NCBI GenBank assembly: GCA_020746105.1
Contig: CM036629.1
Coordinates: 5,424,501-5,488,500, forward strand
Direction: 5' to 3'
Source of the DNA: Trogon surrucura
Lineage: Eukaryota; Chordata; Aves; Trogoniformes; Trogonidae
DNA length: 64,000 bases
In this document: piece after piece, positions 38,236 to 49,644 of the stretch
Position numbering within the stretch: position 1 is the first letter of the stretch
Layout: every line of letters begins with the position of its first letter
Notes under the pieces: model-generated
What the model saw: only the letters and a program-made list of their open reading frames with translations
Told to the model about the DNA's origin: nothing
The model's database searches: none
Program-made: the position numbers and the translations under genes

Positions 38236-38778
38236 CTGAAAACACCCTACTTAATGAATTTTTAAACAGTGCTTTGCTTTTTGAATTGAAACGAGTCGTA
38301 GCAAAACTGACTTGCGTGTGATGAAAACCATTGGAATTATTGCCTTCCAAGGGGGATAAAAGCAATGTACGAGCAGAGCCTGTGAGTTTGCTGGCGTTAA
38401 TTATACGGTAGTGATATTTTGTGTGTGACAGAAGAATGAAGTCATGCTTCTATCAGTGGCATTTATATTAGTATTCCTTTTTTTGTGGGAGATACATGGG
38501 TGACAAAATGTTGATGTTCCTTAAGCTATTATTGTTTTATTGTAACATTGATGTTATTAATGTGCTCTTGTTATGCTAATGAGTAACTAGGGCTTGTGTC
38601 TCAGAGGCTTGTCCACAAAATATGCACTGAATGGAGAAAATGTATGAAGTACAAAATTGTTATATTCACTTCTGCATTTTACATGTGAAAAGTTGCTTTT
38701 ATTATATATTGATATGTGTGTAAAAAAATCAAAAAAGTATACTGAAGTGCCCAATCAGAAGAATCTATGTGGGATTTT

Positions 38779-38870
38779 TCAGTAACAGAACTTCCTCAAG
38801 GTCGCTGTTGATTGTTGTTTTGCAGTAAATATGTTTATTTTCAACCGAGCTAGAAGCTAATGAAAGAAAC
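38779..38870 (+). repeat. diverged direct repeat, copy 2
   Basis: Partner of the repeat beginning at 37945: TCAGTAACAGAACTT at 38779 and AATATGTTTATTTTCAAC from 38828, then GAG, AGAA and CTAATGAAA. The two copies lie about 830 bases apart in direct orientation, enclosing the CpG-rich patch near 38.04-38.23 kb. Confidence 0.6.
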
Positions 38871-38879
38871 TAGGGGTCA

Positions 38880-41000
38880 CTAAAGCATTTTCTGTTGATT
38901 TTGATGAGCAATTTCCCTGAAGTCTTTCCTGATTTTGTGTTGTAAAGGGCCAGCCTTCACAGGAAAGTTTCCACTGCAACATCTGCTGCAAAACACTGCT
39001 CTTCTTTATTCTGGGAGACTTCTGGAGATGGTCTCATTTGTAGGTGGAGATACAGGATATGGCCTACCTGGAGTGTAGCGACTTCAGTAAAATATTTACT
39101 TTGTAGACCTCTTCTGTTTTGATTTCTTACCATCTTTGGAAACTGTGATCCTGATATCTGAAGAAGAGTACTGTAAATCGCCATGCCTTTGTTTAAATGC
39201 TTATTGGATATGTTGAATATGTATATTCAGCATCAAAAACTGGTCATTTATGCTACGCATGGCTGCTATTCTGTGATCAATGCAAAGCAGGTTGCATATA
39301 ATGCCTGTAAGTTGGGCTTTATTTTGTTACTTTGCTGTTAATACCAATAATAATGAGTGTATGTGATATTTTCCTTCACTTCTTGAAGTAGTGAGTAAGG
39401 TCAAAATGTGAATCCAGAGTTGACTTTCATAACCACTCGCTGCTTGTTCCAGTATTTTCATAGTATCTTCCCACCTGCCATTTGAGACTTGTTGGGTCAG
39501 TCCCTGATGCTCATGTGCCAGGGAAGAGAATCCTATAAGTGCTCTTGAGGCAGGGATTAAACCTGATCAAAGAGCTTGGAGAAGATTTTACATACTCTCC
39601 TCAAACGTACAGCCGTCTGCATGAAAGGGAGCAAGCACAGAGGAAATATGACTTCTGTCATCTGCTAAAGGCTTTTCAAAAGTCTCCCAGTCCAGCATGA
39701 GCGCGGTGAATTCCGATCGGCAGGTACTCTTTTCTCACTCTTGGAGAAGATGTTCGTCGTGAAGTTGCCTGAAATGCAAATTGCTGGTGATAGAATAATG
39801 CTGTAACGGAAGATCAAACTCATTCTTTCTGCTACATTAGTCTAATTTTTGTAATGCCCTCCCATGAGCATATAAACTCCTTGATGCATGGAGCGATGCT
39901 GGCATAAGTTATTAGCTCCCTGCCCCAATTTGTTTGTTCATCCTGGGTAGTCATAAAATGTGTTTGTTTCAGACTAAAGTCTCTGCTTTCCAATTAGGTA
40001 ACAGTAAACTATTTTCTGTTTGCCTGGTTTTTCTTCTGTAAGGATACTTGAGGGAAGAAGCTAAACTAATTGGACTTTTAAAATTATGTTTTCAAGAATA
40101 AGGGTTTAGGATCTTTTGTAATCACCTACATCAACATGAAATGGTTGAGGTTGCTTGTTTGTGATAGCAGACCAGTTACAGAATCACCGCTAGTGATTCT
40201 GGACTCGAGGCATAAGCTTTGTGATAGTTATTTCCAAAACTGTGGTGGTCAGTATTTAGTGTTACGTCTGGCAATGTGTTATAAATTAATGATGACTCAA
40301 TTTTTCCTTTTAAATTCATTCATCAGAATGTTCAAATTAGATTATACCAACTCGAGGCTTTTCCTTTAACCAACTGTACAAACCCCTGTGGAAAAATACT
40401 GTGAAATTTAATAGGAACAGGAGTAGTAGGATTCTACACGAATTTAATAAAGTCCCATGGAAACTTTTGAAATTACCTCTAGAACTAAACAGTAAGTGAT
40501 ACCTTAGATAGACTTTTAAATAGCCTATAAAATTGTATAACATCAGTACAACTTTCTAGAAAATTATGCAGAATTTTTGTGGGGGAAAAAACTCTCTAAA
40601 GCCATCAAAAGACGCTACCATTTTTTTAATTTCCAGAAGAAGGTTTCCATACAGGAATATTTGAGTCTAACCTCTCATTAAGATGTCAGATGTATAATGG
40701 AAAAAAACTCAGGTAGAATACAGCGTCTTTTAGTCTGCATCAGTTATTTTTACATTCCAAACATTGCCAAGGAGTTTAAAATGGGTGCCACACCTCGTGG
40801 CCAGCTTGAAACATCCAACTAACTTCTGCCTTCAGCTGAACCCTCAGGAAAAAAATGTGATGCTTATCACTTCTACTTGAGGTATTTCCCTGTATGCAGG
40901 AAGATGCCTTTGCATATGGTTGGGACAATTAATTTAGAAGTGGTCCGAGGAGTAAGGAGGTTTCGAGAGGAAAAGCAAGAAGGAGCTGCACCGTGAGGAA
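38880..41000. other. intergenic, no gene seen
   Basis: AT-rich single-copy sequence between the direct repeats and the minus-strand candidate exon. Nothing recognisable was found. Confidence 0.6.
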
Positions 41001-41009
41001 GTTACTTAC

Positions 41010-41190
41010 CTGGAAAGGGTGAGCTCCAAAAAAAGATGGAAAAATGCGTGTACCTGCCCGTGCGGGGCAGCTCCCGGGGCAGCTCCGCCAGCGCGGTGAT
41101 GTTCAGCGCTGCCGACAGAGCGTTCCGCTCCGCAGCTGCGATGCGGTGCAGTAAGGAACCGCTTCGCTCTGGCTGGGCGCGTAGCGCTCG
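41010..41190 (-). ncRNA. candidate minus-strand exon in a CpG-dense patch
   Basis: On the minus strand a near-perfect donor CCAG|GTAAGTAA sits at 41010/41009, and 181 bases upstream is a fair acceptor (TGGCACAG|CGAG, AG at 41192-41191). The enclosed segment is CpG-dense, in contrast to its AT-rich flanks, and has an uninterrupted frame containing the string AERNALSAALNITALAEL. I recognise no family. It could be an upstream alternative first or internal exon of CDYL2, a lncRNA exon, or chance. Confidence 0.25.
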
Positions 41191-41229
41191 CTGTGCCACC
41201 AGAAGCAGTGAACACACGAGTAAGGGAGC

Positions 41230-43890
41230 AAAACAAAAATCTCCCTATTGCCTGCTGGAGCTGGGATGAATCACACAGCTGGGCGTGGAAATCTGCCTCT
41301 GACCTTGCGCCCCGGCACGGTGGCTGATGCACTGAGAAGCTCTGTGAATTTGTTTCTTTAAGTGAATTACAGGGCTTGATCGCACCAAACGCTTTCAGAA
41401 CACGAAGAATCATTTTGAACCTGACTTCTAAAATCTTGTTTGATGGGAAGAGTTGTTAATATGTTTTGGGTTTTGATTTAAGGTGTCTTTTTGGCATTAC
41501 AGGAATCAGAAATGTCCTGATTTTTTTTTAGACTCATCTCTTGAATTTTGCATACAAACATTGCTCGTATGAGATGAGTTTTGACGTTGTGTTTTTAGCT
41601 TGCAAGGTGATTACGCTGTGTTCTAGAACATGAATTTTGTTTCCAGTTTTGTTCCTTATCCCTGCTTTGAATGATGTTGGAACAACTGTTCCTGAACTCC
41701 TTTTTGTGTAACTCTGATCAACTTTTCCTTTAACCTTGGTACGGTTTTGGGGTTTTTCCACTCTTTCTGTGAACGGTTTGGATTCTGAGGAGGTGTTAGT
41801 GCATTTTAATTTGCCCACGTTATTTTTATATTGGAGTACTTCAATAGGGCTGTGGTTTCTTGGTTTTTAAATAACAGCTACTTCTGTTGTTAATATTCAG
41901 AGAAGATGATTTGACCTATAAGCTTGACTTCTGTGATCGTTTCTGGAAAGTTGTGAGCCATCTGCTCGGTATTTTAAAGAAAAGTAGATGTCCATAAAAC
42001 TTAGGGAGGCATCACTGATTGTGCAAATCTCTCCCTTAACTTATATGCATTAAAGAACAAATGATTCGATATTATCTATTTCCTGAAAGAGAACCTGTGC
42101 CCGCACTTAAAAAGTAACTTACAGCAACTTCAGCAAAAATTCATGAGGTTCATTATGAAAACAGAAGGTGTTTTGATAAAACCGCTGTGTTGCCAACTGG
42201 AATGTGATTGAGTTCCTTTAAGAAAGGTCAGCCTTTGGTGCAGTTGGTTTTAAAGGGTAGCTCTGGTAGCAATAAAAGCTGTACTCATCTGTTTTGCCTA
42301 ATGCTTTTATACTTTGGGGAACGTTGCACCGTAACCACGGTTAATGTAGTAACTGCCTGCCTTGGGATACTCCCAGTATATGAAGCACATTGCTCACAAA
42401 TACAGTTTTTCACATGCTGAGAGGAAGTTGGCAAATAGTTTGAATACATAATAGGAACTATACTAAGGTTTCCATTAACTACTCCAGTAGAAAAATGTTG
42501 CAGTGGTCAAATATTTTGCTGCCAAAGAGCTGGCTAACAACAAGGAATGTGATTCTTCAAGATATGACATCTATTTATAACCGATAAAAAAAATGAGATG
42601 CCTGCTCTAAAGCAAGCACAGAGGGATGACATTGGCCGAAAATACTGGTTTTGTTTTAATTTTCCCCATCGAAGTCGGTGATAGATACACAGATTTCAGT
42701 GTTAGCAAAATGCATCCAAACATGGAATTCCTCTAAAAAAGGGACGAAGAGAAATTGTTGACTCCCCCAAAATATGCAGCCAGTCTACAGTTACTTTTAA
42801 TATGAGACTAACTTTGTGAGGAAGATTATTCTTTTTAAGAAAAATAGTATCTTGTATAGATAATATATTGATTCTAAAAGGTGAAAATAAATGTGAGCTA
42901 TTGAAAACATCAGTAACAGGCCAGTGGCAGTAGAACACCCATGAGAAAAGTCATGAAATAGTCAAGTTCTCAAACACACTGAGAATAATATTATTGGCAT
43001 TTCTAAAAACTTGGTAAATTTAATATTTAATTATGCATGACCTACTCTTTTATCTTGACTCGGCTGCAGTCCTGCTGCCTGGAACTAGAAAAGCAACCTC
43101 AGCGGAGAAAGTAAAGTAGGCTCTTTCTTACTTACTCTCCAGCAAAGCCCAAAGCCTTCGTATAAATGCCATCAGCATTTATAAAACATGTGAAAATGAG
43201 TCTCCTTGTTAACTGATATCTGGCACAATTCTTGGAATGGATTCTGACTTTCTGGTCTGTATGTTCCATTATACAAAGGGCATGGGGTTTGGCCACAGCT
43301 GGCTAGAAGAGAAATCCTTTACTGTAGGAGGACTCCCTGCTGGGACTTCAGAGCTGGACCTCAGCCCGGGAGCTCTGTCCTTACTAATATCTGCTGTCTT
43401 CTGCATCAAGTAGAGCTTTAATGAAGGAGAGGATCAGTTTCTGTCCAATAGTTTATTTACCGTATTTCTAGGCCTCCACTACGATTGAGAATTTTTAAAA
43501 ATGAAAAAGCGGCGTTCAGAACAGTGTTTCTCCTATGACCTTATTTCTTTGTCCGTTTGTGAGTATTAAATATCTTACCCCAAATTCTAATGCCAAGGTT
43601 AAAATAATTTCTCCTTGAACTAGTTCACTATGATGAAGTGGAATTGTTCAGGAGACAGATTGCTCTGAGAGCGGGAGATTATTAAGTGCAATTCGCTTTG
43701 TTAAACTGAGCAATACGCGTTGCTAAATGGAGCTTCTCTCAGTGCTGGGTGGTCATTCTTCTAGTTGCGTGGTGAAGTGAGGGGATTGGAACCAAATTCT
43801 TTGCTTGGATCTGATCACCATGCCAATTCCCGACATCTGAGCTCCTGATTATGATTTACTGAGAACTTGGCGCAAAGCCCAGATCTGTTG
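41230..43890. other. intergenic, no gene seen
   Basis: AT-rich single-copy sequence. Short open frames only; no repeat family, splice-flanked frame or RNA gene noted. Confidence 0.6.
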
Positions 43891-43899
43891 AGGAACCAG

Positions 43900-44135
43900 A
43901 ATTCAGTGTCCCTGCTGGAATCGTGGCAACTCGCGTGACGGCCCGTGTAGCAGTTATGGATCCCCGGGGGCTGGGCCACCGAGTTACGTGACAGTGATGC
44001 TCCGTCACGCCGCGACCAGCCCTGGCGATGCCAGGTGACATGGCAGGGGGGGCTCCCCCAGCAGCCAGTACCTTGCTGGGGTGCGCTCCCATCGCCACCC
44101 TCCTGCACCGGAACGCCACATCCCAAACTGGCTGA
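43900..44135. other. isolated CpG-rich patch
   Basis: The segment with CGTGGCAACTCGCGTGACGGCCCGTG, CACCGAGTTACGTGACAG and CCGTCACGCCGCGACC is CpG-dense. It includes two GTGAC/GTCAC-rich strings resembling CRE/E-box half-sites (CGTGACGG, ACGTGACA, CGTCACG). Minus-strand frames of 102-134 codons cross it but show no recognisable domain. No repeat family is identified. Confidence 0.4.
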
Positions 44136-44139
44136 TAGC

Positions 44140-46595
44140 TACAAAGGATGCAGCCGTTTGTGGCTGAATTACGCGGTCCTGGAGCAGGACAGGGACAGTG
44201 ATGTTGACATGAAATAGTAGAAGTGAGGCTGCAAAAAGGAAGCGTGAGAGAAAGCCCCAAAGGTGAACTTTATATTCAGTTCGTGAAAATTGGTGTCTAA
44301 AATATTGTAACAAGTCTAGTTTCCGCTGTTTGCACTAGCGGTGGAAAAGTTTGCCTAAATATTTCATTTTGGCATCTTTCTGGCAAAACGAGAGGGAATG
44401 CTAAATTGTATTGCATTGCCTGCTAATAATATTGACATCCAGCCAACTTGTCATTCTTCTTCCCAGGAAGCTGAAACGACATGGTATATTTTGGAGAATT
44501 TTTTGGTTTGTAGTTAAGTGTAAATAGCAAGGTGGGATGGTTTTCAGGATATACCTCAGTCAAATACCTAGTAGCTCGTAGAACTAAGTAGTCATTGCCT
44601 CCATTAATTATTAAATACCTGGTTACTATATTTTAAGAAGCAGATAAAAATTCCTTCCTTCGCTGGTGTACTCCACCTAAATTCTCTGGAAATTATTTTG
44701 CGGGCAGCACCCTTGATGTGAACCACCCAACTTCTGTTAAGCTGTGTTTCTCCAGTTAAACCTGCTTTAAAATTTCTGACTGCACCTTTAACATGTATTC
44801 GGCGAGGGAAAGATGCAAAGATTCCCTTAATATCCTTTATTCACAAGAAATATCAGAGTTGATTTCAGCCGAGTGCCGACAGAATGAGAGGACTCCATTT
44901 GGAGGAGTGACTCCTCTGGAGTCAAGTCTCATGGTTGGTAGCGGTACCCTTCTGCAGGGCTCTTTGCTCTTGTCAATATTAACCTGCAAGAATTTGGCCG
45001 CGCAATGAGGCCGTTCAGGTATCCTGCACTGAACATATGGAGAATCATTGTGTATTTGAGGTATCCCATGGCTTTTGCCATCATTTAACTTCATCAACCT
45101 TTAAAATAATGAAATAATTTTGCTTGCCAGGAAGTGTCGGTATGGACAAAGCTTGCCAACATTTCTGAGGGCCTGCCTGCCTTCATTTGTGGTTATGTAT
45201 TTGTTCTACTGGAAGACCATCTATTCAAAGTCAGGGCCCTTCAGATTTATAAATTTAGGGAATAACTTCAGTGTAATCATGTGCTAAGTATCTACAAGCT
45301 GAGGAAAAATCAGATTAAATGTTAGAGGTATTTTCTTTTCCTACCATAGTGCCAGTTCTGGCCTTTATATGAAATGCAGGTGACCTCTATGCAGCTGCAG
45401 AGGAATTTGACCTTCAAACAGTATTTTCTCAGCAAGCACTAGGCACCTTCTTTTGTTTGTAATACAGTCATATAAAATTATCACCTTAACGAAAAGGAAA
45501 ACTATAATCACTCGGCCCTCTGCTGAAATTTCAGGATCCTCTTGTTCCCTGGTTTGTTGAACGAAGATACTGTGTTTTCTTCCATGCTGTGATACACTGT
45601 TTAGTAACCCTTCCTGTTCCTTCAGACTGGAATTCTTCATTACAGAATTAGGGCTCACTCATCAGTAAACGTGGATTCTATAAATTTGTAACACTTCCGT
45701 CCTCTGGATATGATTGCATCCTTTTTTCTTAATGAAGAATTGGCTTCAAATTCCATCTATAGAAACTGTTTCAATTGTAACCTGTAACTGACAGCTATAG
45801 AAAAACAACATTTAATGTGCTTGTGCAAGTCCCAGGATGCTGTAAGTCAGGAGAAAACAGTCTTGGGAAAGGTTAGTGGTGATGCCTACAAAAGACACCA
45901 AAACTGCCCCGTACATTTGCTTTCATTAATTACCAACCCTTTTGTGGAAAATTCATTTAATCAGGCTTTTGTCTCAGTTGTCCTTGTGAGATTAAAACGT
46001 GGTAAATGGACTGAAGTTAAAAGATTAGCTAACAGAAGTAGACTAAATTTTTGAAGCTTAGCAAATAAAAAATAGAAGGTGAATTGTATTTACACTACTA
46101 ACAGTGACATTTTGGGCACTGGCTGCCAAAGAAGCTATAGTTTAATATATCAATTTCTGCACGATAGACCTAAGGAGTTTCCTGCATTCCTAAATGCAGG
46201 TTTCTCTATTAGTTTTCAGAGCCATCCCTCTCTTTTACAAAATGCTGTCCTCCTTCCGCACAGTTTAGTTGTTTCACAATTGTATTGCACAGCAGACAAA
46301 CTTCCTGTAAATTGACAGGTCTTCGGTGTAATTTCGAAAGCAGTCGTGAAGCCTGAACTTTCAGCCCCTGTGAAGACTTGACTTTCTGTGGATGAAAGTT
46401 TTTTGTGGCCTTTTCCCTTATTTGGCAATGAGATGATCAAGTAGATGGCGTTAAAAGCCCAGCAACCCTAGAAATTGTATATTTCACACATTTAATTGCA
46501 TTCCGTTACATGTATTTTTGGGGAAAGCCTGCATTTGGAACTTTGAATAGGCAGAGATTAAAATCATGCAGAACGATCATGCAGATCCCTTTTTG
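44140..46595. other. intergenic, no gene seen
   Basis: Single-copy sequence between two CpG patches. The segment 44865-45010 has a slightly GC-rich, stop-poor texture on both strands (86 codons minus, 71 plus) but no identifiable homology. Confidence 0.55.
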
Positions 46596-46599
46596 TTGT

Positions 46600-46890
46600 T
46601 GTTGTTGGAGCGGGGGTGTCTCACAACTGTCAGTGCTCGGAATGGGACGTGGGGGTACCTCCTTTTCGAAGCAGGAGCGGAGTCACGGCCTCTGCCAGGT
46701 GGAGAGCGTGTGGCGGTGGCAGAGGTTCGCCCTCCTCCCCGCCGCGGTGCGGCCACGCGGCTGCCGTGCCGGAGGAAGGCGGCCGAGCCAGCGGCGTGAC
46801 CCTCCTGCTATAATTAGATCCTGATGGAAACGACGGAGTTGAGCCGTCACTACTCAACTTTCACGAAACTGCTTTTGTCATTGCTTGGTG
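46600..46890. other. isolated CpG-rich patch
   Basis: A 290-base GC- and CpG-rich stretch begins after a (GTT)n-like run (TTGTTGTTGTTGTTGG) and ends near 46890. Stop-poor frames occur in several phases as a result. It might be an unrecognised LTR, a small orphan CpG island or an upstream promoter. No terminal repeats or splice sites stand out. Confidence 0.4.
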
Positions 46891-46894
46891 CGTG

Positions 46895-48190
46895 CGGCTC
46901 TGTTGAGCAAGCAGGTATCGGAGCTAATCCTAAAAATGCATCGTTATTTTTACGGTGACCTTTCTGCATAACCCAAAAGTGGTGTTGTTTGGATCGAATC
47001 AGAGCTGTTGGTAGTTCGTTGGGCTTGTGTTACTGTGCATTTGCCTCCAAAACATTTAATCAAATGTTGCCAGTACTCACTGAACGCGCTTGATCTAACA
47101 CGAGACTGTCTTCTTTCTTGTTTAAAATAAAATCATCCCATATTTTGGTTTTTGCATGAAAAAAAGAAAGGAAATGCTTACTATTTTGAGTTTTTAAGGA
47201 TTCAAATGACAACATCTGTCTTCATCAGAATGAAAAATTCACTATTTAGTTGTCACTTAAACTTTAAACTTTAAATATCCCAGTGTTGCTTTTTCTGATG
47301 CTGTAGTTATTTTCAAGTTTTACAGAAGTTGGAAAGCACGTAGTAAAAACATGTATTAGTTACAGAAATAGCTTAAAACTAATAGTATTCTGAAAAAACC
47401 CACCAAGCTATCCTGCACTTGAAAGCAGTTTGATAATTAAACTGAACAATTCGAAAAGTAAAAAAAAAAAAGCAAAGCAATTTGGAAAGGAAGTTAATTT
47501 GTATAACTAGCAAATATTTAAATAGAACAGGACTATTTCCTGCAGTGTAGGATTCTTTGCAGAGTGTTTCAAACAGTTGAACTCACAACAGGAAGTAATT
47601 TGCTGTTGAAAATAGGATCACATGAAACTCACTGCCTATAGTGATAAAAGGGAAGTACTTCACTTGGTAAAACTGCTGGTTAATGTGAACGCATCGGAGC
47701 CGTTTAGTGACACTCCGTGTTTTAAATTAGCTTGGAATGTCAGGAACGGGAGTAAAGAAGACATGACAGTCACATGTAACAAGCATTAAATGAAGACAAG
47801 TCCCACCGGACATCAGATTACATGAAATGGCTGTTTGAAAACATCAAAATCTTTGTCATATGTGCCTGGAAGTGTGAAACCAATTAAAAAAGAGTGCTTA
47901 AACTGCTGCACTATCACACACAGAGAAATAATTGATGACAGTGAATAAAATTCTGTCTAAATTCCTGTGCAGCGCAAGGTGTAAAAATGGACCTGTAAGT
48001 AGAAAATTAAGCACCTTGAAAACAAGTTTCCATATTTTCGCTAAAGGTAACCAAGAGAAGGATAATGTTTGATGGCATCTGATTGTGCACTTGGAGACAG
48101 TAAACCGTGACACTTTTGGTGTTCAAGTATTGCCCTTCCCGGTGGCAATGGGGCAGCCTTTTTACAAACGTTGAGTAAAAAAGTCAATTC
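46895..48190. other. intergenic, no gene seen
   Basis: AT-rich sequence. The part from about 47780 to 48110 lacks repeats and long frames and could be conserved non-coding DNA, judged on texture only. Confidence 0.5.
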
Positions 48191-48194
48191 TTAT

Positions 48195-48463
48195 ACAGAA
48201 TCACAGAATCACAGAATGCTGGGGTTTGGAAGGGACGTCAAAAGATCATCTAGTCCAGCCCCCCTGCCAGAGCAGGATCACCCAGAGCAGGTCACACAGG
48301 AACGCGTCCAGGCGGGTTTTGAATGTCTCCAGAGCAGGAGACTCCACAACCTCCCTGGGCAGCCTGGGCCAGGGCTCCGGCACCCTCGCAGTGAAAAGTT
48401 TTTTCTAATATTTTTATGGAACCTCCTGTGTTCCAGCTTCCACCCATTGCCCCTTGCCCCTTC
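48195..48463 (-). mobile_element. CR1 LINE fragment, antisense
   Basis: Starting with ACAGAATCACAGAATCACAG, the copy follows the CR1 3' UTR (GGTTTGGAAGGGACGTC, CATCTAGTCCAGCCCCCC, GGAGACTCCACAACCTCCC, TTTTATGGAACCTCC) and stops at CCATTGCCCCTTGCCCC. It is little diverged from the copies at 8.3 and 56.6 kb. Open frames of 60-98 codons across it are repeat-derived. Confidence 0.95.
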
Positions 48464-48854
48464 TTAGTATTAAACAATGCAGAAGGATTGTCGGGAGTTG
48501 ATGCACAGTCGCTCCTTTCAGCTGTACCAGCTACTATCTCTGTCCAATTTACCAATGATAAACCAGAGTATTTTTATAGACCTCTTAATATTTGCTTTTA
48601 TGCCTGTCTTGTGGTTTTTTTACCATGTTGTCACCCTTGAAGGACCTCTGAGATTTTCAAGACTGAATCTGCTGCTTGCCCTGCTGTCCTGATTTTCCAA
48701 GAACACTCACGGCAGGACTGCCACTTTTCCAAAGCAACCTCTTTTCATCCTACCTCAGGCCAACTTGAATAGGAAAGTTTTAGAAACGTTAGACCTGTTG
48801 AGTTCATCTTCTTAAGGCATCATTCTTAGAAAATATTTACCCTCACTGATTCGT

Positions 48855-48985
48855 TCTCGGGTACTACCGGGCAGCATTCACTGTCTGAGGATGGTATCTT
48901 GGTCGTTCAATCGCAATATGGCCACCGGCTCTGATTTGCGCTTAATTCACAAATCCGATAGTACGGCGTATTCCCGACACAGGCA
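48855..48985. promoter_or_regulatory. CpG-dense single-copy element in AT-rich DNA
   Basis: About eleven CpG dinucleotides occur within roughly 130 bases (for example TTCGTTCTCG, CTACCGGG, GGTCGTTCAATCGCAA, CACCGGCTCTG, TTTGCGC, GTACGGCGTATTCCCGAC), while the flanks are nearly CpG-free. It includes CAATATGGCCACCGG and is not part of any recognised repeat. Retained CpGs suggest an unmethylated or conserved regulatory element; this is inference. Confidence 0.4.
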
Positions 48986-49439
48986 TCTGTGCTAAAGTGC
49001 CCTTTTTAATTTATAACAAAAGAAATTTCGTTCTGTGCCTCAGTGTTAAATTATTATTATAATCTGAATTTTAATTAAGTCTTTGCTGTATAAGCGTGGC
49101 ATTTTAATGCTCTCGGTAATAAAATAATATTTTATTTTAAGTAAGTTGCTAGGTATCAAACATATCTGCACTCATTCCGGAGGGGAGAAATTATCTAGCT
49201 TTGGGTATAACACAGTGGCATGTTTATAATTTTTTCTGTACTGTGTCCAAGTATGCCCATACATATGCAAAAATAATTTGCCTTTCTAAATTAGTCACAA
49301 GTTCTTTCTCAGTGGAAGTGTTGTTGCTTGTTGTCGTGTGTTTTGTTTTGCTAAGAGTCACTCGGTGTCTTCCTTCCTCCCACCGAGATCAGTTGGAATT
49401 TCTTAATGAAGTCAGCTGGAATTACTCGACGCTTGATTA

Positions 49440-49640
49440 GTTGCTCCCTGCGTTTGTACAGGGAGGAGCTGCTTCTGGTGGTGGTGCCGCAGGTTGTGGC
49501 TGGAGGGAGGTTCGTCGGCGTCCTTGGGACGTTGCAGCGGGATGGTCCCGCGTTCCCGGCGCAGGTCACACCGCGGGCAGCTGTGGCCGCACCGAGAGAT
49601 GAGTTGGCTGCACCGTGACCGGCCTGCAGGCCACACCTGA
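49440..49640. other. isolated CpG-rich patch
   Basis: GC-rich sequence with GTTCGTCGGCGTCC, GGGATGGTCCCGCGTTCCCGGCGC and CACACCGCGGGCAG interrupts AT-rich DNA. A possible plus-strand acceptor (GCGTTTGTACAG at 49461) and a poor donor (GCAG|GTCACA at 49564) flank the core. Evidence for an exon is too weak to call. No repeat family recognised. Confidence 0.35.
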
Positions 49641-49644
49641 ATGG

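Noticed and set aside
49462..49564. Plus-strand exon in the 49.5-kb CpG patch
   Set aside because: The acceptor is acceptable but the donor GCAG|GTCACA is poor and all frames are stop-poor by composition.
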